A stretch of DNA of 5,432 nucleotides from Alphaproteobacteria bacterium (GCA_021774355.1 JAJFJE010000401.1:1-5432), one strand, 5' to 3'. Counted from the first letter of the stretch, positions 1-5,396 are shown. Numbers and translations: made by a program. Notes: generated from the letters alone by a model not told the origin.

Positions 1-290
1 TAAAGCGTCTCGCCCCCGACCACCGTGCCGCCGGGACTGTCGATCGCCAGGATCACCGCCTTGACCCGATCGTCGCCGGCCAGCCGTGCGAGCAGGCCCA
101 ACTGGTCGTCGTCGGCCAGGATCAAGCCCTCGATCTTGACCAGGGCGACATGGGGCCCGGCCTCGATGCCGAAGCGGCCGAAGGCTGCGGCCGCCGCAAT
201 ACCCAGGGCGACAATTGCCAGCACCCGCCAGCGGGTCAGCCGCCGGCGCAGGAAGCGCCGCTCCAGCCGGTCCTCGCCATCACCGCTCAT
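1..290 (-). CDS. sppA: Signal peptide peptidase SppA, N-terminal part (runs off the window)
   Basis: Only the first 96 codons are present, plus two bases of the next; the gene continues beyond base 1. SppA is a membrane-bound serine protease of the S49 family that degrades signal peptides left in the membrane after secretion. Visible parts: a charged, arginine-rich N-terminus (residues 1-22), one hydrophobic membrane segment (about 23-38, VLAIVALGIAAAAAFG), then the start of the protease fold with 'HVALVKIEG' (47-55) and the family hallmark 'VILAIDSPGGTVVGGE' (79-94), whose SPGG shapes the oxyanion region. The catalytic Ser and Lys of the family lie further on, outside the window, so activity cannot be judged. 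The ATG at 290-288 is preceded by GGAG at 300-297 with a 6-base gap. The membrane segment sits where expected for the short (about 300 residue) bacterial form. It follows rpsA in the same direction but 555 bases away, across a terminator-like hairpin and repeats, so it may have its own promoter. Confidence 0.9.
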   Translation of the reverse strand, partial: MSGDGEDRLERRFLRRRLTRWRVLAIVALGIAAAAAFGRFGIEAGPHVALVKIEGLILADDDQLGLLARLAGDDRVKAVILAIDSPGGTVVGGETL

Positions 291-321
291 GAAGGTCTCC
301 GCCGCCAACCAGGCGGGGCTC

Positions 322-349
322 AAGGTAGCCGGGTCGGCGAGCAGCGCAA
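322..349 (-). promoter_or_regulatory. Possible weak promoter for sppA
   Basis: On the minus strand TTGCGC (349-344) is followed, after 16 bases, by TACCTT (327-322), about 30 bases before the sppA start. The -35 overlaps a small perfect palindrome AGCGC-AAA-GCGCT (343-355). Both boxes are poor matches to consensus. The call rests mostly on sppA needing a promoter if the rpsA terminator works. Confidence 0.22.
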
Positions 350-428
350 AGCGCTATCGCGCGCCGCCTCCGGCCCCGCCGTCGCCCGTCCCCGCACGCT
401 CTCGCCCGTCCTCTCCCCGTTGCGTCGG

Positions 429-463
429 GACCGGGCTTGTCCCGGTCACCCACGTGTCCGTGG
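429..463. repeat. Repeat unit B hairpin pair, copy 1
   Basis: Two adjacent perfect inverted repeats. The first is GACCGGG (429-435), loop CTTGT, CCCGGTC (441-447). The second is CCACG (450-454), loop TGTC, CGTGG (459-463), with CACGTG in its left half. Only two bases separate them, so either strand as RNA or ssDNA could fold into a double hairpin. Confidence 0.8.
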
Positions 464-473
464 CAGGCCCGGC

Positions 474-529
474 GTTCCCGTGGATGGCCGGCACGGCGGC
501 CGGCCATGACGGAGAGGGGCGGGGCCCGG
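474..529. repeat. Repeat unit A, copy 1
   Basis: A 56-base unit: GTTCCCGTGG, then a perfect inverted repeat ATGGCCGGC (484-492) / loop ACGGCG / GCCGGCCAT (499-507), then a G-rich tail GACGGAGAGGGG ending in CCCGG. The loop differs from the other copies by one base (C instead of T at 497). Confidence 0.85.
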
Positions 530-531
530 CG

Positions 532-587
532 GTCCCCGTGGATGGCCGGCACGGTGGCCGGCCATGACGGAGAGGGGCGGGGCCCGG
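532..587. repeat. Repeat unit A, copy 2
   Basis: Tandem to copy 1 with a period of 58 bases. The 9-base arms at 542-550 and 557-565 are perfect, with loop ACGGTG. The left flank reads GTCCCCGTGG instead of GTTCCCGTGG. Confidence 0.85.
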
Positions 588-647
588 TGTTGTGTGGCCT
601 GCCCTCTGCCCCGCACGCTCTCGCCCGTCCTCTCCCCCTTGCGTCAT

Positions 648-682
648 GACCGGGCTTGTCCCGGTCACCCACGTGTCCGTGG
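648..682. repeat. Repeat unit B hairpin pair, copy 2
   Basis: Identical to copy 1 across both hairpins: GACCGGG (648-654) / CCCGGTC (660-666), then CCACG (669-673) / CGTGG (678-682). All differences between the two B copies lie outside the hairpins. Confidence 0.8.
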
Positions 683-692
683 CGGACCCGGT

Positions 693-748
693 GTTCCCGT
701 GGATGGCCGGCACGGTGGCCGGCCATGACGGAGAGGGGTGGGGCCCGG
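693..748. repeat. Repeat unit A, copy 3
   Basis: A full 56-base A unit with perfect 9-base arms at 703-711 and 718-726 and loop ACGGTG. The tail has one C-to-T change (739) relative to copies 1 and 2. Confidence 0.85.
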
Positions 749-750
749 TG

Positions 751-780
751 TTCCCGTGGCTCGCCGGCACGGTGGCCGCG
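751..780. repeat. Repeat unit A, copy 4 (degenerate, truncated)
   Basis: It keeps TTCCCGTGG and the core GCCGGCACGGTGGCCG, but the left arm starts CTC instead of ATG and the right arm changes after GGCCG, so the hairpin is shortened. The G-rich tail is missing; the unit stops just before the rpsA terminator stem. Confidence 0.6.
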
Positions 781-788
781 CAACGAAA

Positions 789-816
789 CGGGGCGCGCTG
801 TTGCCAGCGCGCCCCG
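789..816 (-). terminator. Probable rpsA transcription terminator
   Basis: A perfect 12-base inverted repeat: CGGGGCGCGCTG (789-800), loop TTGC (801-804), CAGCGCGCCCCG (805-816). It begins 30 bases after the rpsA stop. In the rpsA reading direction the 3' arm is followed by TTTCGTTG, a short, interrupted T tract, so it resembles an intrinsic terminator with a weak U run. It is the strongest hairpin I saw in the window. It probably ends most rpsA transcription before the repeat island and sppA. Confidence 0.75.
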
Positions 817-845
817 CATGAAAACCGTCTGGGACGGGGTGGGGG

Positions 846-2576
846 TTATTCCTCCTCCACCTTGTCCTCGGCCTGGGCGCGGGCCTTGTTGATGGCGGCC
901 CCCAGGATGTCGCCGAGCGAGGCACCGGAGTCGGACGAGCCGAACTGGGCCACCGCTTCCTTCTCTTCCTCGATCTCCCGGGACTTGATCGACAGGGTCA
1001 GCTTGCGCGTGGCCCGGTCGATATTGGTCACCTTGGCGTCGACCTTCTCGCCCACGGCAAAGCGCTCGGGGCGCTGGTCCTGGCGATCGCGGGCCAGATC
1101 GGCGCGGCGGATGAAGCCGCGCAGGCCCTGGTCGCCGACCGCCACCTCGACGCCGCCGTCGTTCACCTCGGTCACCGTGCAGGTGACCACGGCGCCGCGC
1201 TTGACCTCGTTGTTATTGGCCAGCGGGTCCTTGCCCAACTGCTTGACCCCGAGCGAGATGCGCTCCTTCTCGATGTCGACGTCGAGCACCTGGGCGCGCA
1301 CCGTATCGCCCTTCTTATAGTCCTGGATGGCCTGTTCGCCGGGCCGGTTCCAATCCAGGTCGGACAGGTGGACCATGCCGTCGACGCCGCCGTCCAGGCC
1401 GATGAACAGGCCGAACTCGGTGATGTTCTTGACCTCGCCCTCGATCTCGGTGCCGGGCGGGTGGACCGCGGCAAAGGCCGACCAGGGATTGTCCAGGCAC
1501 TGCTTGAGGCCCAGCGAGATGCGGCGCTTGTTGGCGTCGACCTCGAGCACCATGACCTCGACCTCCTGGGAGGTGGAGACGATCTTGCCCGGATGGACGT
1601 TCTTCTTGGTCCAGCTCATCTCGGAGACATGGACCAGGCCTTCGACGCCCGGCTCCAACTCGACGAAGGCGCCGTAGTCGGTGATGTTGGTGACCCGGCC
1701 CGAGAACTTCACCCCCATCGGGTATTTGACGCTGACGCCGTCCCACGGATCGGCCTGCAACTGCTTCATGCCCAGGGAGATGCGCTGGGTTTCCGGGTTG
1801 ACGCGGATCACCTGGACCTTGACGGTCTGGCCGATGCTCAGGGCCTCGGTCGGGTGGTTGACCCGGCGCCAGGCAATGTCGGTGACGTGGAGCAGGCCGT
1901 CGACGCCGCCCAGATCGACAAAGGCGCCGTAGTCGGTGATGTTCTTGACCACGCCTTCGAGGATCTGGCCTTCCTTGAGGTTGGCGACCAGCTCGGTGCG
2001 GGCCTCGGCCCGGGTCTCTTCCAGGACGGCGCGGCGCGATACCACGATATTGCCGCGGCGGCGGTCCATCTTGAGGATCTGGAAGGGCTGGGGCATGCCC
2101 ATCAGCGGCGTGATGTCGCGCACCGGGCGGACATCGACCTGGCTGCCGGGCAGGAAGGCGACGGCCCCGGACAGGTCGACTGTGAAGCCGCCCTTGACCC
2201 GGCCGAAGATCACGCCTTCGACCCGCTGGCCCTTTTCGAAGGCCCGTTCGAGAATCGTCCAGGCCTCTTCGCGGCGCGCCTTCTCGCGGCTGATGACAGC
2301 CTCGCCATTGGCGTTTTCCATCCGCTCGAGATAGACCTCGACGATGTCGCCGGGCTTCAGCTCGGAAGCTTGGCCGGGCGCTGCGAATTCCTTGAGCGGC
2401 ACGCGGCCCTCGGCCTTGAGGCCGACATCGATCACCGCATTGTCGTTTTCGATCGCGATGACGCGACCTTCGATCACGGTGCCTTCGAGGGATTGGGTGC
2501 TGCCGAAGCTCTCTTCGAGGAGAGCCGAGAAATCTTCCTTGGCGCCCAAGTCTTGGGCGCGGGCTTGTGCGGGCAT
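846..2576 (-). CDS. rpsA: 30S ribosomal protein S1
   Basis: 576 residues, close to the usual 550-570. S1 binds mRNA on the small ribosomal subunit and helps load and unfold it for initiation. Six S1 (OB-fold) repeats are visible at about residues 31-97, 115-182, 202-272, 289-358, 376-446 and 460-533. Repeats 3 and 4 carry the clearest signature, 'NITDYGAFV' (212-220 and 297-305), with 'GLLHVTD' and 'GLVHVSE' after it, and repeats 3-5 end in 'RISLG'. Repeats 1 and 2 are divergent, as in the ribosome-anchoring N-terminal domains. The tail after repeat 6 is charged (EIEEEKEA) and includes 'SSDSGASLGDILGAA', which I recall from alphaproteobacterial S1. The frame is open upstream to 2801, but the ATG at 2576-2574 is chosen because AGGAG lies 6 bases before it and the 75 upstream codons are low-quality arginine-rich sequence overlapping the cmk end. 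It is preceded by a structured 163-base leader and followed by a strong terminator hairpin. Confidence 0.97.
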   Translation of the reverse strand: MPAQARAQDLGAKEDFSALLEESFGSTQSLEGTVIEGRVIAIENDNAVIDVGLKAEGRVPLKEFAAPGQASELKPGDIVEVYLERMENANGEAVISREKARREEAWTILERAFEKGQRVEGVIFGRVKGGFTVDLSGAVAFLPGSQVDVRPVRDITPLMGMPQPFQILKMDRRRGNIVVSRRAVLEETRAEARTELVANLKEGQILEGVVKNITDYGAFVDLGGVDGLLHVTDIAWRRVNHPTEALSIGQTVKVQVIRVNPETQRISLGMKQLQADPWDGVSVKYPMGVKFSGRVTNITDYGAFVELEPGVEGLVHVSEMSWTKKNVHPGKIVSTSQEVEVMVLEVDANKRRISLGLKQCLDNPWSAFAAVHPPGTEIEGEVKNITEFGLFIGLDGGVDGMVHLSDLDWNRPGEQAIQDYKKGDTVRAQVLDVDIEKERISLGVKQLGKDPLANNNEVKRGAVVTCTVTEVNDGGVEVAVGDQGLRGFIRRADLARDRQDQRPERFAVGEKVDAKVTNIDRATRKLTLSIKSREIEEEKEAVAQFGSSDSGASLGDILGAAINKARAQAEDKVEEE

Positions 2577-2739
2577 TAAGGACTCCTGGTTAACGGGTTT
2601 GACGGGCCGACCGGTTGTGTCCGGTGGTCTTCCCCTGTTGGGGCATTGGCGGGGCCTTTGGCCCTCGCAAGTCCAATCAAGCGTGCTGCCTTTCGCTGAA
2701 GCTGCCGTCCGTAAACAGCGAAAGCGCATGCGGCCCAGG
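2577..2739 (-). promoter_or_regulatory. Structured leader between cmk and rpsA
   Basis: In 163 bases there are four successive perfect inverted repeats: CTTTCGCTG/CAGCGAAAG (2690-2698 and 2716-2724, 17-base loop), GGGCC-TTT-GGCCC (2652-2664), CCCC-TGTT-GGGG (2632-2643) and ACCGG-TTGTGT-CCGGT (2610-2625). The last three are short and could arise by chance in GC-rich DNA; the first is long enough to notice. The rpsA ribosome binding site AGGAG is at 2587-2583. No convincing -35/-10 pair was found here. Escherichia coli S1 represses its own translation through a folded leader, so a similar role is possible but unproven. Confidence 0.4.
2690..2724 (-). repeat. Inverted repeat just downstream of cmk
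   Basis: Perfect 9-base arms CTTTCGCTG and CAGCGAAAG around a 17-base centre, starting 15 bases after the cmk stop. Outer bases GCGTGC (2681-2686) and GCATGC (2726-2731) could extend it imperfectly. In the transcribed (minus) direction it is followed by GCAGCACGC, not by a T run, so it is unlikely to be an intrinsic terminator. It may be a leader hairpin, an RNA processing or stability element, or a protein site. Confidence 0.5.
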
Positions 2740-3393
2740 TCAGGACCGCCGCGTCCGCGCCGTCTCAATGATGGCCTTCGCCCGAGCGAAGACCTCTTCA
2801 ATACTCAAATCGGAGGTATCGAGCAAGTGGGCATCGGCCGCCGGGACCAGGGGGGCGGTGGCCCGCGCGGAATCCCGGGCGTCGCGGCTCACCAGTTCGG
2901 CCCGCACCCGCGCCAGGCTGGGCGCCGCGTCGGCACCGGCCAATTCGCCGTGGCGGCGCAGCGCCCGGGTCTCGGCCGAGGCGGTCACGAACAGCTTCAC
3001 CGTCGCGTCGGGGCAGACCACGGTGCCGACGTCGCGGCCGTCCAGCACCGCCCCGGCCTTGCCGTCGGGCGGGTGGGCGGCGAAGTCCCGCTGCAGGTCG
3101 AGCAGCGCGGCCCGCACCCCGGGCATCGCCGCGACCATGCTGGCCAGGCGGCCGGTCGCCTCGTCGCGCAGGGCGGGATCGCCCAGCAGCCGGCGGTCCA
3201 GCCGGCGGGCCGCCGCCGTCGCCGTCGCTTCGTCGGGCCGGCCGCTCCCGGCTCGCAGCAGGGCCAGGGCAACCGCGCGATAGAGGCTGCCGGTGTCGAG
3301 ATAGGCGAGGTCGAGGGCGGCGGCCAGGCGGCGGGCAAGAGTGCCCTTGCCGGCGGCGGCAGGCCCGTCGATCGCCACCACCAGCCCGCTCAC
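2740..3393 (-). CDS. cmk: Cytidylate (CMP/dCMP) kinase
   Basis: 217 residues, normal for the family. It phosphorylates CMP and dCMP to the diphosphates using ATP, in the cytoplasm, for pyrimidine nucleotide recycling. Motifs: P-loop 'GPAAAGKGT' (10-18); 'YLDTGSLYRA' (31-40), where many family members have DTGAMYRA; 'DGRDVGTVVCPDA' (118-130), the CMP-binding region; 'RDARDSAR' (170-177), a lid-type motif with arginines; and 'PLVPAADAHLLDTS' (181-194) near the end. The start is GTG at 3393-3391, because the conserved N-terminus MSGLVVAIDGP begins there. The GTG shares bases with the aroA stop (GTGA, 4-base overlap), so translation is probably coupled; a GAGG at 3404-3401 inside aroA, 7 bases before the GTG, may help. 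The frame stays open far upstream through aroA, but that is out-of-frame shadow. The order cmk then rpsA is widely conserved in proteobacteria. A short insert-type region (about 48-75) is arginine- and alanine-rich and poorly conserved. Confidence 0.95.
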   Translation of the reverse strand: MSGLVVAIDGPAAAGKGTLARRLAAALDLAYLDTGSLYRAVALALLRAGSGRPDEATATAAARRLDRRLLGDPALRDEATGRLASMVAAMPGVRAALLDLQRDFAAHPPDGKAGAVLDGRDVGTVVCPDATVKLFVTASAETRALRRHGELAGADAAPSLARVRAELVSRDARDSARATAPLVPAADAHLLDTSDLSIEEVFARAKAIIETARTRRS

Positions 3394-4721
3394 GCGGCGG
3401 CCTCGTCCGCGAAAATGGCCCCCAACCCGGTCATCAGGGCGCGGAATCCGGGGAACGAGGTGTCGATCATGTGGTCGTCGTCGACCGTGACCGGACGGTC
3501 GGCGACCAGCCCCAGGACCAGGAAGGACATGGCGATGCGATGGTCCATGGCGGTGGCCACCAGGCCGCCCCCGGGCACCCGGGGGCCGCCGCTCACCGCC
3601 AGGCTGTCCGGACCCGCCTCGAAGGCGACGCCATTGGCGGCCAGGCCGCGGGCGATGGCGGCCAGGCGGTCGCTTTCCTTGACCCGCAACTCGGCCAGGC
3701 CCCGCATGACGGTGCGGCCTTCGGCACAGGCCGCGGCGATCGCCAGGACGGGATATTCGTCGATCATCGACGGCGCCCGGGCGGCGGGCACGGTGACCCC
3801 CCGCAGGGCGCTGTGGCGAACCACCAGGTCGCCCACCGGCTCGCCGCCGGCGATGCGCGGATTGACCACCTCGATCTGTCCGCCCATCTCGCGCAACGTG
3901 TCGATCAGGCCGGTGCGCAGGGGGTTCAGCCCGACATTCGCGATGGTCACGACCGAGCCCGGCACGATCAGGGCGGCGACCAGCGGGAAGGCGGCCGAGG
4001 ACGGATCGCCCGGCACCACGACGGGGCGGGCAATCAGTTCCGGCTGGCCGATCACGGTCACCCGGCGGCTGCCGTCGGCCGCGTCGACGACCCGCACCTC
4101 GGCGCCGAAATGGCCGAGCAGCCGTTCGGAATGGTCGCGGGTCGGCTCGGGCTCGATCACCGTCGTCTCGCCCGGCGCCGACAGTCCGGCCAGCAGAATC
4201 GCCGACTTGACCTGGGCGGACGGGACCGGCAGGCGGTATTCGATGGGCAGCGGGTCGCGGGCGCCGACCACGGCCAGCGGCAGGCGTCCGCCGGCCCGGC
4301 CGACGAATTGCGCGCCCATGCGGGCCAGGGGCTCGGTCACCCGGGCCATGGGCCGGCGGTTCAGCGAGGCGTCGCCGGTCATGATGGCGGTCAGGGGATG
4401 ACCCGCCAGCACGCCCATCAGCAGGCGCGCGCCGGTGCCGGAATTGCCCATGTCCAGGACCTCTGCGGGTTCGACCAGGCCGCCCAGGCCGACCCCGTCG
4501 ACCTGCCAGGCCCCGGCGCCGAGGCGGCGGACGGCGGCCCCCAAGGCGGCCATCGCGGCGGCGGTGCGCAGCACGTCGTCGCCCTCCAGCAGACCTTCGA
4601 TCAAGGTGCGGCCGACCGCCAGCCCGCCCAGCATGAGGGCGCGGTGAGAGATCGATTTGTCTCCCGGCGGCGTGACGGTGCCGGCGAGCGGCGGGGCGGC
4701 ATGGGCGGTGAGGGCGGGCAA
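3390..4721 (-). CDS. aroA: 3-phosphoshikimate 1-carboxyvinyltransferase (EPSP synthase), class II-like
   Basis: 443 residues, standard length. It joins shikimate-3-phosphate and phosphoenolpyruvate to give EPSP, the sixth step of the shikimate pathway to aromatic amino acids. Seen in order: 'PPGDKSISHRALMLGGLA' (18-35), phosphoenolpyruvate/S3P binding lysine and arginine; 'LDMGNSGTGARLLMG' (89-103); 'GDASLNRRPM' (116-125); 'SAQVKSA' (168-174); 'TRDHSERLL' (194-202); 'PGDPSSAAFPLVAAL' (237-251); 'PSMIDEYPVLA' (317-327) with Asp321/Glu322; 'ELRVKESDRL' (344-353); 'DHRIAMSF' (393-400). From memory the sequence follows the Agrobacterium CP4 enzyme closely throughout, hence class II-like. However Gly95 sits where CP4 has Ala100. 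The start is a TTG (4721-4719): it is the only ATG, GTG or TTG codon between the in-frame TAG at about 4761 and the conserved GDKS region, and AGGAAGAG (4735-4728) lies 6 bases before it. The gene overlaps cmk by 4 bases and is first in the aroA-cmk-rpsA set. Confidence 0.96.
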   Translation of the reverse strand: MPALTAHAAPPLAGTVTPPGDKSISHRALMLGGLAVGRTLIEGLLEGDDVLRTAAAMAALGAAVRRLGAGAWQVDGVGLGGLVEPAEVLDMGNSGTGARLLMGVLAGHPLTAIMTGDASLNRRPMARVTEPLARMGAQFVGRAGGRLPLAVVGARDPLPIEYRLPVPSAQVKSAILLAGLSAPGETTVIEPEPTRDHSERLLGHFGAEVRVVDAADGSRRVTVIGQPELIARPVVVPGDPSSAAFPLVAALIVPGSVVTIANVGLNPLRTGLIDTLREMGGQIEVVNPRIAGGEPVGDLVVRHSALRGVTVPAARAPSMIDEYPVLAIAAACAEGRTVMRGLAELRVKESDRLAAIARGLAANGVAFEAGPDSLAVSGGPRVPGGGLVATAMDHRIAMSFLVLGLVADRPVTVDDDHMIDTSFPGFRALMTGLGAIFADEAAA

Positions 4722-4802
4722 GGATGGCTCTTCCTGGAATGACGGATCCGCGACAGGCTCCTACCACGGGGGCTGCCCCTGGCCAATCGCCCATAGCGGG
4801 AT

Positions 4803-4827
4803 GATCGCGGCAAGCCGGCGATCTTGC
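4803..4827. repeat. Inverted repeats beside the divergent promoter
   Basis: GATCGC (4803-4808) and GCGATC (4818-4823) form an inverted repeat with a 9-base centre, and an overlapping pair GCAAG (4810-4814) / CTTGC (4823-4827) follows. They lie directly upstream of the TTGACA at 4829, between two divergent genes, where an operator could act on either. Arms of 5-6 bases are short for this base composition, so this is only suggestive. Confidence 0.3.
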
Positions 4828-4828
4828 T

Positions 4829-4857
4829 TTGACAGCGGCGCCTGCTCGTGGCAAAGC
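4829..4857 (+). promoter_or_regulatory. Candidate promoter for the FYDLN-family gene
   Basis: A perfect -35 box TTGACA (4829-4834) is followed, after 17 bases, by CAAAGC (4852-4857), a poor -10. Alphaproteobacterial promoters often depend on a good -35 and tolerate weak -10 boxes. Transcription would start near 4864, some 30 bases before the TTG at 4893 and after the alternative GTG at 4848, which supports the shorter reading of the gene. Confidence 0.42.
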
Positions 4858-4892
4858 GACCGCCTGATTTTGCCGAACAGGGAGATGCGACC

Positions 4893-5396
4893 TTGGCGAA
4901 AGCGGAATGGGGCACCAAGCGGCACTGCTTGTCCTGCGGCGCCAAGTTCTACGACATGACACGCGATCCGATCGTCTGTCCGAAATGCGAAACCGTGTTC
5001 GAGCCGGAGGCGGCCCTGCGGGTGCGGCGGGTGCGGGCCGAGCCCAAGCCCAACAAGGGCAAGGTGGCCGCGGTCGTCGCCGCGGTGGTCGAGGGCGATG
5101 ACGACGAGGCCGGCCTGGACGACGAGGACGGCGCCGAGGGCGGCCTTGGCGACGACGACGCGGAGGACGATGTCGTCGATGACGAGATCCCCGAGGTCGA
5201 CGAAATCGCCGACGAGGTGGTCGTCGAGGACGACGCCGACAGCGACGAAGCGGCCCCGGATGCGGTCGATGTGGATGTCGACGACGAGGAACTGGTCGAC
5301 GAGGCGGAGGACCTGCTGGAAGACGAGGATCTGGTCGACGAGGACCTGGAAGACGTGGTCGACGCGGAAATCGAGGTGGACGAGGACGAGCGCTGA
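4893..5396 (+). CDS. TIGR02300 (FYDLN_acid) family protein, zinc-ribbon plus acidic tail
   Basis: 167 residues, function not established. The N-terminus is a small zinc ribbon with two CxxC knuckles (C12/C15 and C29/C32) in 'LSCGAKFYDMTRDPIVCPKC', the family signature, although the usual FYDLN reads FYDM here. Residues 43-57 are basic (RVRRVRAEPKPNKGK). Residues 67-167 are extremely acidic: I count 57 Asp or Glu in 101 residues, no Lys and one Arg (the last residue). No signal peptide or membrane segment, so it should be cytoplasmic. The tail is probably disordered and could mimic nucleic acid or bind basic partners; that is inference. The start is the TTG at 4893-4895, because the protein then begins MAKAEWGTKR as family members do (MAK...LGTKR from memory), and AGGGAG (4879-4884) lies 8 bases ahead. 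A GTG at 4848 in the same frame would add 15 codons but lacks a ribosome binding site. It is transcribed divergently from aroA. Family members I recall are shorter, about 100-130 residues, the difference being tail length. Confidence 0.88.
   Translation: MAKAEWGTKRHCLSCGAKFYDMTRDPIVCPKCETVFEPEAALRVRRVRAEPKPNKGKVAAVVAAVVEGDDDEAGLDDEDGAEGGLGDDDAEDDVVDDEIPEVDEIADEVVVEDDADSDEAAPDAVDVDVDDEELVDEAEDLLEDEDLVDEDLEDVVDAEIEVDEDER

Larger units (their letters stand above)
391..589. repeat. Composite repeat block 1 (unit B + unit A + unit A)
   Basis: The first copy of a composite repeat. It begins with 'cccgcacgctctcgcccgtc', carries one B unit with two adjacent hairpins, then two tandem 56-base A units. 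Bases 391-531 align without gaps to 610-750 at an offset of 219, with 9 mismatches in 141 positions that I counted by eye (about 94% identity). Most differences are C/T or G/A changes. The high identity without coding capacity points to a recent duplication or to repeated insertion of the same element. Confidence 0.85.
610..780. repeat. Composite repeat block 2 (unit B + unit A + decayed A)
   Basis: The second copy of the composite repeat, separated from block 1 by about 20 bases of linker (590-609). It has the same order: B unit, a complete A unit, then a second A unit that is recognisable only in its first 30 or so bases and has lost its hairpin symmetry. It ends next to the rpsA terminator. 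Confidence 0.85.
291..845. other. Non-coding region between sppA and rpsA, filled by a repeat island
   Basis: These 555 bases contain no credible gene. Bases 291-390 are the sppA upstream region. Bases about 391-780 are a composite of two repeat unit types in two similar blocks offset by 219 bases. Bases 789-816 are the rpsA terminator hairpin. Several open frames cross the island on both strands, but their peptides are just translated repeat (recurrent 'WMAGT.AGHDGEG' or 'HVGDRDKPG' strings), show no ribosome binding site worth noting and match no family I know. Confidence 0.8.

Noticed and set aside
391..780. A CRISPR array
   Set aside because: The repeats are few, of two types, contain long palindromes and lie in near-tandem blocks. 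There are no unique spacers of even length and no cas genes.
280..819. Open frames on both strands through the repeat island, giving peptides with recurrent 'MAGT.AGHDGEG' or 'VGDRDKPGHDA' strings
   Set aside because: They are translations of non-coding GC-rich repeats. They are open in several frames at once, lack ribosome binding sites and resemble spurious proteins commonly over-annotated in such genomes.
1368..2579. 403-codon open frame on the plus strand, antisense to rpsA
   Set aside because: It mirrors the rpsA codons; high GC content suppresses stops on the opposite strand. S1 in the other direction is unmistakable, so this is a shadow.
3471..4742. 423-codon plus-strand frame antisense to aroA (and the 685-codon frame 2344-4401)
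   Set aside because: They are composition-driven antisense shadows over well-supported genes and have no family resemblance.
2740..4962. 740-codon minus-strand frame in which the cmk sequence is preceded by about 520 extra residues
   Set aside because: The upstream part is the out-of-frame reading of aroA, rich in Arg, Gly and Pro, with no recognisable domain. cmk starts at the GTG at 3393 where its conserved N-terminus begins, so it is not a fusion protein.
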